From an uncultured Spirochaetales bacterium (GTDB lineage Bacteria; Spirochaetota; Spirochaetia; Sphaerochaetales; Sphaerochaetaceae): a DNA stretch of 17,850 bases. Each line of letters opens with the position of its first letter. Position 1 is the first letter of the stretch. This document shows, in pieces, positions 7,624 to 13,965 of the stretch. The stretch covers positions 1-17,850 of the forward strand of contig CAMEXG010000017.1 of assembly GCA_945947045.1 (NCBI GenBank), written 5' to 3'. The notes beneath the pieces are model-generated. The model had not been told where the DNA came from and ran no database searches. It saw only the letters and a program-made list of their open reading frames with translations. The translations under genes and the position numbers were made by a program.

Positions 7624-8811
7624 ATGGATTGTCTTTTTTCGCTTCAATATAAAGTACTCAAGTGTCTTTCAAATAACACCAAGCTGTTAAGTACCAAAAA
7701 AGAGACTATGGATTTTTTGATCTCATGTTTCCCTGAACAAAAGAGTAAATTGGCAGATTCTTTAATTGTTCTTGAGTCGAAAGGTTATATCATGATGATA
7801 AGAACAAAAGGTTATATTGTCACTGATAAGGGCAAGAATACTGTTTCTGTATTTGAAAATGCTGTTTCTGAACTAGATGAGCAACCGTTAACTTTTATAG
7901 ATCTTTTTGCAGGTATTGGTGGAATTAGAAAAGGATTTGAGGATATCCATACTAAATGTGTTTTTTCTTGTGAATGGGATAAATATGCACAGAAGACTTA
8001 TGAAGCTAATTTTGGAGAAATACCTGCTGGAGATATTACAGCAATCAAAGAACAAGATATTCCACAGCACGATGTTGTATTGGCAGGCTTCCCTTGTCAG
8101 CCATTTTCAATGATTGGTAAACGAGAAGGTATTGATGATGAAAAAGGACGGGGAACACTATTCTTTGATGTTTTAAGAATAATAAAGTACCACAAGCCGA
8201 AAATGCTTCTTTTAGAAAATGTTCCAGGTCTTCTTACTATCCAGAAGGGCGAAACATTTAAAATGATCATCTCCTTATTAGAGAATGAGGGATATGACAT
8301 TACTTGGGGCGTCCTGGATTCTGCTAATTTTGGATTGCCACAGAGCCGAAAACGTGTATTGATTGTCGGATTTAGAAAAGATTTGATGATAGGTGATTTT
8401 CATCTTCCTCTTTCCAATGGTGAAACGCCAAAGTATGCATGTGATATCTTGGAAGATAATCCGACAGGATACTCCATATCTAAGCATCTCCAAGAAACAT
8501 ATCTATTTAAGAAAGACGATGGACACCCTCAGATTATCGATAAAGATTCCAAAGTATTATGTAAAACACTTGTTGCCAGTTATCACAAGATCCAAAGGAT
8601 TACTGGTACTTTTGTCAGGGGAGGAGAAACGGGTATCAGACTACTTTCTGAATTGGAGTGCAAAAGGTTAATGGGATATCCAGATAATTTTATTTTTCCC
8701 GTTTCACGTACACAAATGTATCACCAGCTTGGAAATAGTGTTACTGTTCCTGTTATAAAAGCAGTGGCAGACGAAATGAAAAGAGCATACCGTAAAACTA
8801 ATCAATTTTAG
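7624..8811 (+). CDS. type II DNA (cytosine-5) methyltransferase with N-terminal winged-helix-like domain
   Basis: This 395-aa protein starts at the ATG at 7624, with AGGGA at 7610-7614 and 9-nt spacing. A GTG at 7618 is too close to that site. It transfers methyl from S-adenosylmethionine to C5 of cytosine in a specific DNA site. Motifs appear in canonical order: I FIDLFAGIGG (91-100), IV GFPCQP (155-160, catalytic Cys158), VI ENV (198-200), VIII QSRKR (240-244), a target recognition region at about 255-338, IX near 339-356 and X HQLGNSVTVP (367-376). The first 85 residues precede motif I and look like a small helical/winged-helix domain (...LADSLIVLESKGYI..., ...KGYIVTDKGK...). Such extensions autoregulate some methyltransferases. 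The gene is convergent with, and overlaps, the endonuclease gene. Sequence specificity cannot be read here. Confidence 0.93.
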   Translation: MDCLFSLQYKVLKCLSNNTKLLSTKKETMDFLISCFPEQKSKLADSLIVLESKGYIMMIRTKGYIVTDKGKNTVSVFENAVSELDEQPLTFIDLFAGIGGIRKGFEDIHTKCVFSCEWDKYAQKTYEANFGEIPAGDITAIKEQDIPQHDVVLAGFPCQPFSMIGKREGIDDEKGRGTLFFDVLRIIKYHKPKMLLLENVPGLLTIQKGETFKMIISLLENEGYDITWGVLDSANFGLPQSRKRVLIVGFRKDLMIGDFHLPLSNGETPKYACDILEDNPTGYSISKHLQETYLFKKDDGHPQIIDKDSKVLCKTLVASYHKIQRITGTFVRGGETGIRLLSELECKRLMGYPDNFIFPVSRTQMYHQLGNSVTVPVIKAVADEMKRAYRKTNQF

Positions 8812-9979
8812 TTTTTAACTGGATGCTTTTTCCTCTCTTTTTTGATGGATACGTCCATTTAAAAGGTGTTCCAAAGTTTCCAGGATCACCACTGATAATG
8901 TTTTTACAGTAATCTTCTGTTTTGATCACTTTTACTGTTTCGTCTGAGCCAGTATATACAATCAAATACTTCGCCCACTGAGTATTTGGATCCCCACCAC
9001 CATGGAATCCTCCGATGACCCATTCTGTCAAACGCAGATTGTATGGTTTTATGACTTCTTCAAGGGCCTTGCAGTTTTCTTTTCCAAACTCCGATAATGA
9101 GCCAGAATCTTGAAATCCTTTCAGAAGATTTCTTAGTTTTTCGTCATCTTTGTTTAAGACATCTGCAAAATCATCTGCTTTATATTCATGAACTGTTACA
9201 TTTTTAGATTCACTTCTTTTGCAGCTGAATGTAAATACTTCGTTTTTCCCACCTTCATATTCAACTGTTAGAAGCACATCGGTTTTAGGATTTCCACCAG
9301 TTGGGAGTTTTCCTATCTCCTTTTTATCAGATGTTGCTTTTGCTGTTTTAATACACTGTTTTAAGCCAATGGTAATTGCGATTTTCTCAAAAAGAGGGTA
9401 ATGAATACCACCATTGTTAGATTGTTTGTTCCATTTCTCAATGTTTTGTTTGTTCTCTAAAGTTTTTGCTACTCGATCTTCAAACGTATTTCCTTTTGTT
9501 GTTTTTATAAATCCTTCGCTTTTATTTTCAAGTGCACGCTCTTCAATCATATCCACTATCTTTTCTTGTGATACTATATCTGTAAAAGGTGTATATAGAT
9601 TGCCGTTATTACATTTTTTTGAGTAACGTTCAAATTCTATTTTTTCTTCTTGTTTTAGCCCATCAGCATATACCATGTATACACTAGTAATCTTCTTGTC
9701 TATTTCCAAGATGTTACTGGCATCCCATTCGTTTCCCTTGAAACGATCACTTCGAAAAGAAGATGTTGTATAAAGTAACCACTTTTCTCCAGAATAAAAC
9801 TGAATTAACGCCTTTGCTTTGAATTGACCTTTGTCACCAAAGCCTTCTCTGCCAACAGAATAATCATGTTCAATACTGACAATATATTTCCTGCCTTTAC
9901 ACTGGTCTAAAAGGTCTTTCAAAGAAGTCTTGGTACTGACTCCACTTTCTGCTTTTTCTTTATTTGAATCTCCACTCAT
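8798..9979 (-). CDS. type II restriction endonuclease (PD-(D/E)XK fold, MspI-like)
   Basis: The 393-aa protein is encoded tail-to-tail with the methyltransferase, and the two 3' ends overlap by 14 bp. Candidate nuclease core residues are Glu167 (TFEDRVAKTL helix), Asp234 in GGNPKTDVLL, and Ser252-x-Lys254 in FTFSCKR. A Ser at the usual (D/E) position of (D/E)-x-K is atypical. MspI and HinP1I use Asn or Gln there, and the C-terminal PFKWTYPSKKRGKSIQLK stretch also recalls MspI-type enzymes. No transmembrane segment or signal peptide is seen. The ATG at 9977-9979 has no Shine-Dalgarno sequence, and a TATGAT -10-like box ends only 11 bp upstream. Near-leaderless, weak expression is therefore likely, which would let methylation come first. 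The restriction role rests strongly on pairing with the methyltransferase. The MspI-like label is moderate recall. Confidence 0.78.
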   Translation of the reverse strand: MSGDSNKEKAESGVSTKTSLKDLLDQCKGRKYIVSIEHDYSVGREGFGDKGQFKAKALIQFYSGEKWLLYTTSSFRSDRFKGNEWDASNILEIDKKITSVYMVYADGLKQEEKIEFERYSKKCNNGNLYTPFTDIVSQEKIVDMIEERALENKSEGFIKTTKGNTFEDRVAKTLENKQNIEKWNKQSNNGGIHYPLFEKIAITIGLKQCIKTAKATSDKKEIGKLPTGGNPKTDVLLTVEYEGGKNEVFTFSCKRSESKNVTVHEYKADDFADVLNKDDEKLRNLLKGFQDSGSLSEFGKENCKALEEVIKPYNLRLTEWVIGGFHGGGDPNTQWAKYLIVYTGSDETVKVIKTEDYCKNIISGDPGNFGTPFKWTYPSKKRGKSIQLKTKID

Positions 9980-10104
9980 GATTAAATTCTATCATATAGC
10001 AAAGATTAAAAGGATGATATAAAACTTTTCTATAAATAAACCTCAGAATTGGTATAAGGTACTAACAAAAGTGGAAGATTCATAGAAGTACACATCGATA
10101 CTGG

Positions 10105-10554
10105 TTAAATGAAATACTCGATGTTGTCTACTTCGTTTTTTTGATTTCTAAAAGAAGAATCTGAAAGAGAAGACAGGGTAATAGAAGAAAAGTAAGCTTT
10201 CGTCATCTTTCCATAATCCTCCCACATGGGAAGGGTGGGGCACTTGTCTTTTCTGTTGCATGTAGATTCACCGCATTTAAGACACGCTACAGGAGAAAGA
10301 TCTTCGTCTACAGCAGATAGAATCTCCCACATAGTCAGATTGGAAGAGTCTTTGACAAGTCTATATCCGCCCCCCTTTCCTTGAGAGCCCTGGATTATTC
10401 CAGATGCAGAAAGATCGTGTGCAATTCGCTCCAGATATTTAATTGATATCTCTTCCTTTTCCGCGATTTCTTTTAGAGAGGTCTGTCCGTCTTTTCCAAG
10501 ACGAGACAGATTGACTAAAAATCTGAGGGCATACCTACCTTTAGTGGAGATCAT
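10105..10554 (-). CDS. Rrf2-family transcriptional regulator with Fe-S-type cysteine cluster
   Basis: The 149-aa protein starts at the ATG at 10552-10554, 1 nt after the cysK stop (TGA-G-ATG), with AAGGA upstream. A longer open frame into cysK is an artefact. The N-terminal winged helix begins MISTKGRYALRFL and contains ISIKYLERIAHDL and the wing QGKGGGYRL, all diagnostic of Rrf2/IscR/CymR/NsrR. Cysteines are at 91, 94, 99 and 105. C91-x7-C99-x5-C105 resembles the cluster ligands of NsrR from Bacillus, so a redox- or NO-sensitive Fe-S cluster is plausible. Its partner gene is cysteine synthase, as expected for a CymR-like regulator of cysteine metabolism, yet CymR itself lacks such a cluster. 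It probably controls its own operon through the dyad at 11503-11527. Confidence 0.88.
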   Translation of the reverse strand: MISTKGRYALRFLVNLSRLGKDGQTSLKEIAEKEEISIKYLERIAHDLSASGIIQGSQGKGGGYRLVKDSSNLTMWEILSAVDEDLSPVACLKCGESTCNRKDKCPTLPMWEDYGKMTKAYFSSITLSSLSDSSFRNQKNEVDNIEYFI

Positions 10555-10555
10555 C

Positions 10556-11491
10556 TCAGTCTTCCTTGAATAGAGGTGTTGAGAAGTATCTGTCCCCTGT
10601 GTCAGGTAGGAGGACAACGATTGTCTTGCCTTCATTCTCAATCTTCTTCGCCTCTTCGATGGCAACGCTGAGCGCCGCACCGCTGGAGATTCCCACAAGT
10701 ATTCCTTCTCTCTTTCCCATATCACGGGCTGCTTTATAAGCATCTTCCTCGACAGCTGTTACGACCTTGTCATAGATGGAAGTGTCGAGAGTCTTAGGAA
10801 CAAATCCTGCTCCTATTCCTTGTATCTTATGGGGACCCGGATGACCTTCTGAAAGAACAGGAGATCCCTTTGGTTCTACAGCGATTACTTCTACACTTGG
10901 TTTCTTTTCCTTAAGATACTTGCCGACGCCACTGACTGTTCCACCTGTTCCGACGCCAGCGATAAAGATATCTACTTCGCCGTCTGTATCCTCCCAAATC
11001 TCAGGACCTGTAGTCTTATAGTGGGCACGTGGGTTTGCACTGTTGTCAAACTGGCCGGGGATAATAGATCCAGGAATGGACTGGTGAAGCTCTTCTGCCT
11101 TTGCGATGGCTCCTTTCATGCCTTTGCTGCCCTCGCTGAGAACAATCTCTGCCCCATATGCCTTCATCATCATTCTTCTCTCAACACTCATGGTTTCAGG
11201 CATAACAAGGATTACTTTGTATCCTCTTGCTGTTCCTACAGCTGCAAGTCCTATTCCGGTGTTGCCGCTTGTAGGCTCGATGATAGTGCTTCCGCTCTTA
11301 AGAATACCCTTTTCCTCAGCGTCGAGAATCATCTCTTTTGCAATTCTATCTTTGACGCTTCCTGCTGGGTTAAAGTATTCAAGCTTAGCCAGTACTCTTG
11401 CCTTAAGATTAAATTCTTTTTCGATTTTCTTCAGTTCAAGAAGCGGAGTACCGCCGATGAGGTTTTCCATTGATGAATAGATATGAGACAT
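10556..11491 (-). CDS. cysK: cysteine synthase (O-acetylserine sulfhydrylase)
   Basis: This 311-aa PLP enzyme has the normal length for CysK/CysM. It makes L-cysteine from O-acetylserine and sulfide in the cytoplasm. The ATG at 11489-11491 has an AGGAGG ribosome site 6 nt away. The PLP lysine is Lys47 in NPAGSVKDR, the substrate loop is TSGNTG (74-79), the phosphate-binding loop is GVGTGGT (about 177-183), and the C-terminal region has PDTGDRY. No residue of the active site is missing. It is the first gene of a two-gene unit with the Rrf2 regulator, transcribed from the promoter at 11532-11561. CysK rather than cystathionine beta-synthase is chosen from length and motif wording. Confidence 0.94.
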   Translation of the reverse strand: MSHIYSSMENLIGGTPLLELKKIEKEFNLKARVLAKLEYFNPAGSVKDRIAKEMILDAEEKGILKSGSTIIEPTSGNTGIGLAAVGTARGYKVILVMPETMSVERRMMMKAYGAEIVLSEGSKGMKGAIAKAEELHQSIPGSIIPGQFDNSANPRAHYKTTGPEIWEDTDGEVDIFIAGVGTGGTVSGVGKYLKEKKPSVEVIAVEPKGSPVLSEGHPGPHKIQGIGAGFVPKTLDTSIYDKVVTAVEEDAYKAARDMGKREGILVGISSGAALSVAIEEAKKIENEGKTIVVLLPDTGDRYFSTPLFKED

Positions 11492-11502
11492 GTTCTCCTC
11501 CT

Positions 11503-11527
11503 AATTCCTATTTACTTGGTAGGATTT
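11503..11527. promoter_or_regulatory. dyad over the cysK transcription start (possible Rrf2 operator)
   Basis: AATTCCTA (11503-11510) and TAGGATTT (11520-11527) form an inverted repeat with one mismatch and a 9-bp spacer. The dyad overlaps the predicted start at about 11525 and lies just upstream of the AGGAGG site. That is a suitable position for a repressor, and the Rrf2 gene of the same operon is the obvious candidate. Confidence 0.45.
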
Positions 11528-11531
11528 AGGT

Positions 11532-11561
11532 AATATAGAACTCTGAGGGGATATTTGTCAA
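11532..11561 (-). promoter_or_regulatory. promoter of the cysK-Rrf2 operon
   Basis: On the minus strand a consensus -35 TTGACA (11561-11556) is followed by an 18-bp spacer and the -10 TATATT (11537-11532, one mismatch). The predicted start is near 11525, about 34 nt before the cysK ATG. Confidence 0.65.
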
Positions 11562-11620
11562 CAAAAAATAATGAATAATAAAGTTTTTCTTATTTGCCTT
11601 TATGCCTATTCTTTTGCCGC

Positions 11621-11956
11621 CTAATCTGGAAAGAAATCTGATTCTCTTCTTTTCTTTTGTTCCTTCAATTCTTCATGTTGTTTTTTCAAAGCTTCTTGAA
11701 CTTTAGTTCCGATACCCTTCTGTCTAATATCTTTCTTCGCTTCTTTAAGTTTTCTTTTAGGATTCTTTATTTCAGGTTTTACCTTTGCGTCTACCTCTGG
11801 ACTAAACTGTAATTTGTGGTAGTAGTTTTTGATGAATTCAAATTTTTCTTTATCACTGGGTACGGAGCCGAAAGTGACTTTAGCTACATACAGTTTTACA
11901 TTTTCTACTCTTACAAAAACTCCTACCCGGAATGGTCCTTCATAGAAGACTGTCAA
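11621..11956 (-). CDS. YjdF-family protein (DUF2992), start region disturbed
   Basis: The recognisable protein begins LTVFYEGPFRVGVFVRVE and continues with a small beta domain, then a long, highly charged Lys/Glu helix (about 70 to the end). This is the layout of the YjdF/DUF2992 family of Firmicutes and relatives, whose function is unclear and whose expression is often riboswitch-controlled. No ATG exists. The frame extends to a TTG at 11998 inside a hairpin. The TTG at 11956 matches the family N-terminus but is 14 nt from AGGGAGAG. A GTG at 11964 has perfect 6-nt spacing but reads GTG GAA GTT TGA. One extra T there would join it in frame to Leu-Thr-Val-Phe. The gene is therefore either TTG-initiated (111 aa) or carries a 1-nt frameshift just after its start. 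Confidence 0.6.
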   Translation of the reverse strand: MTVFYEGPFRVGVFVRVENVKLYVAKVTFGSVPSDKEKFEFIKNYYHKLQFSPEVDAKVKPEIKNPKRKLKEAKKDIRQKGIGTKVQEALKKQHEELKEQKKRRESDFFPD

Positions 11957-11970
11957 ACTTCCACTGCAAT

Positions 11971-12005
11971 CTCTCCCTAGAATATGTATTCTATCCAAGG
12001 GAGAG
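11971..12005 (-). promoter_or_regulatory. hairpin sequestering the yjdF ribosome-binding site
   Basis: CTCTCCC (12005-11999) pairs with GGGAGAG (11977-11971), and TAGAATA pairs with TATTCTA inside. A 5-nt bulge (TTGGA) sits on the 5' side and a 2-nt apex on top. The 3' arm is the only Shine-Dalgarno-like sequence for the YjdF-family gene, so folding would hide it. The element could be the switching helix of a cis-regulatory RNA. I cannot confirm a match to the known yjdF riboswitch. Confidence 0.5.
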
Positions 12006-12174
12006 AGTAAGGACTTTATGAAAATGCTGATTTTGACTTAATAAGCGCATTATGCAGTGAATGCTGGAAACCATTGAGAATTTGAAAAGAAATGAAGATC
12101 TTTCTCCTTCTAAATTAGATGGAATACAGCTACAAATAATGATCTTGGTGATAGAGAAAAATGATTTAGGCGTA
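11999..12174. other. gap between brnQ and the YjdF-family gene, with possible gene relic
   Basis: The minus strand here is the 5' region of the YjdF-family gene. The plus strand has a 41-codon ORF starting at ATG 12061 (MLETIENLKRNEDL..., stop 12181-12183) without a good ribosome site. A codon-like stretch just before it in another frame ends ...SALCSECWKPLRI. Together they resemble a frameshifted remnant of a short gene, but I do not recognise it. No clear terminator for brnQ is visible. Confidence 0.2.
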
Positions 12175-13461
12175 TTATTTTGATCCTATTCTTTTTTCTT
12201 TTATGATTGTGATGACCAAGACTACTATTGCAGAAAGAAGAGTAGGCTGTACCCATAAGAATCCCGCACTTCCTTTATATGTAATCATTCCCATGGTTGA
12301 GGGAGATATGGTCTCCACTAGACTGGAAAGAAGAGAGAAAAAGGCAACTGTCTTAAAGAATATTTTTCTTTTTCTTGTATAAGGGATGATCTCCAGAATA
12401 ATAAGGGATATGGTGACAGGATAGAGTAGATTAAGGATAGGAACACTGATCTTAAGTATCATATTTAGGCCAAAGTTGCTGAATACCATGGCTGAAAATG
12501 CAAATATCATGATCCAGATACTTCTTTTTACTTTAGGAAAGGATGAAGCAAAGAACTCCGATACTGAAGAAAGGAGACTTGTAGAGGTATTGAAACAAGC
12601 AACAATGAAAATCAAGGAGATCAGCACATTACCGATTTTCCCAAAGAGAGTTCCAGAAAGCACAGAGAGAAGTTGGGCTCCGTTTGTTGCGTCGGGAGAG
12701 ATATAAGCTGCCTTTCTTCCTGCTACAGCGAGAAATGAATATACGACTAGAAATGGGATAATGGATAAAAGTCCAGCTATTCTCTCTTCCTTGAGAATAG
12801 TATTTTGATCACTGATGCCTAAGTTTTTGATATTAATGGTGATAATGACTCCAAAGACTATGGCTGCAATGGCATCCATGGTCTGATATCCATCGATCAT
12901 ACCAGTGGAAAAAGGAAAGAGTACATACTTCTCACTTGTGGTCAATGTTCCATCGCTTGGGAGCGTCAAAGATCCAAGGAAAAGGATTGTTATCATCACA
13001 AGTAAAATTGGACAGAGGATTTTCCCAAGCCTTGATGTAAACTTCTGTGGCTCAAGAGCGATTATTCCTGAAAGGACAAAGAAAACCACTGAATAAAGAA
13101 TTCTGACGAAAATATTGTTGACTCCAAAGGAAACGGCCACCATTTCATAGCTTGTTCCTGCTGTTCTAGGAATCGCCAATAACGGACCGATTGAAAGATA
13201 TAAAACAAGAGAAAAGATGAAGCCGAAGACGGGATGAACCTTGTCTCCTAGGCCTCTGAGTCCGGAGCTGTGGCCAACAGCCAATAGTCCTAAGACAGGA
13301 AAACCTATTGCCGTGATAAAAAATCCAATCAGTGCAGAGAGAAAGTTTCCACCACTCTCAAGAGCAAGAAATGGAGGAAAAATCAGGTTGCCAGCACCAA
13401 AAAACATGCTGAATATTGTCAAAGCCATTAATAGTTTTTTCTTTATATCTAGCTTGTTCAT
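12175..13461 (-). CDS. brnQ: branched-chain amino acid carrier (LIVCS family, BrnQ)
   Basis: This 428-aa inner-membrane protein is composed of about 12 hydrophobic segments. It couples uptake of leucine, isoleucine or valine to Na+ or H+. The family signature FGAGNLIFPP lies at residues 21-30, followed by the conserved ...GFPVLGLLAVG and GPLLAIPRTAGTSYE segments. Length and ending are normal for BrnQ. A GAGGTG ribosome site precedes the ATG at 13459-13461. It stands alone, followed by the YjdF-family gene on the same strand after a 176-bp gap, and no functional link between the two is evident. Confidence 0.93.
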   Translation of the reverse strand: MNKLDIKKKLLMALTIFSMFFGAGNLIFPPFLALESGGNFLSALIGFFITAIGFPVLGLLAVGHSSGLRGLGDKVHPVFGFIFSLVLYLSIGPLLAIPRTAGTSYEMVAVSFGVNNIFVRILYSVVFFVLSGIIALEPQKFTSRLGKILCPILLVMITILFLGSLTLPSDGTLTTSEKYVLFPFSTGMIDGYQTMDAIAAIVFGVIITINIKNLGISDQNTILKEERIAGLLSIIPFLVVYSFLAVAGRKAAYISPDATNGAQLLSVLSGTLFGKIGNVLISLIFIVACFNTSTSLLSSVSEFFASSFPKVKRSIWIMIFAFSAMVFSNFGLNMILKISVPILNLLYPVTISLIILEIIPYTRKRKIFFKTVAFFSLLSSLVETISPSTMGMITYKGSAGFLWVQPTLLSAIVVLVITIIKEKRIGSK

Positions 13462-13544
13462 AATACACCTCTTCCTGAGATTTTAAGCCAAATAAGTTAT
13501 TGTACAAACATTTTTTACTATTTTCGGCTCTTGATGCCTTTTAT

Positions 13545-13660
13545 ATTCCTTTTACCATATATTGGCATTGTCACAACGTCCATACTATATGCAAGTTTGT
13601 CGTAACCGATGATAGGATACCATTCAAAGATGATTACGCCCTATTCATGTATAATATTTT
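13545..13660 (-). pseudogene. decayed C-terminal fragment of a GNAT acetyltransferase
   Basis: On the minus strand 13613-13548 encodes IIGYDKLAYSMDVVTMPIYGKR. This matches the C-terminus of the intact GNAT protein at 15152-15670 (IIGYDKLAYSENSETMPIYMGK) with only four substitutions and one missing Met across the span. Upstream the similarity weakens (...VYEN...GVIIFEWYP) and an in-frame stop occurs. No GNAT N-terminal half or cofactor motif is detectable, so this is a non-functional remnant. A plus-strand ORF over 13500-13787 is merely its antisense. The remnant sits on the other side of the BMP lipoprotein gene from its intact copy, which suggests duplication and decay. Confidence 0.8.
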
Positions 13661-13965
13661 CGTAAACCTTTTTGTGTTATGCAGAATATCTTTGGAACAT
13701 GAATACTATTTTAGGGTATTACATAAGAGAGAGAATCGTCAGCTAAATGATGAATGTTTGTTGGATACTATCTCGATGAATTATTAGAACTAAGAAGACT
13801 GATTAGTAAATTAATTAACAAGCAATAATATGAAGTCGCATTTACACACGGCATTAATAATGGTAGTGTGAAAATATATTGAACTAAATGATCGATATTC
13901 TTGTTTCAGAAGCCTCATTCAAGAGATATAAGAGTGAATTTCTTTACAATAAAGGAGAAAATAAA
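13661..13965. other. AT-rich gap upstream of the BMP lipoprotein gene
   Basis: There is no supportable gene here. The stretch must contain the lipoprotein promoter. A TATAAG box at 13927-13932 is the best -10 candidate but lacks a clear -35. An in-frame ATG at 13888 extends the lipoprotein frame but would spoil its signal peptide. I see no riboswitch that I can name. Confidence 0.3.

Noticed and set aside
10555..10743. N-terminal extension of the Rrf2 regulator
   Set aside because: The added 63 residues are an alternative frame of cysK. The Rrf2 family starts at MISTKGRYAL, which has its own ribosome site.
13500..13787. Plus-strand 95-codon ORF in the gap upstream of the BMP lipoprotein
   Set aside because: Its central part is the antisense of the decayed GNAT fragment. 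It has no ribosome site and an odd composition (many His, Tyr, Phe).
13888..13965. Longer N-terminus for the BMP lipoprotein
   Set aside because: It would bury the lipoprotein signal peptide. The ATG at 13966 has AAAGGAG and a correct Lys-Lys start.
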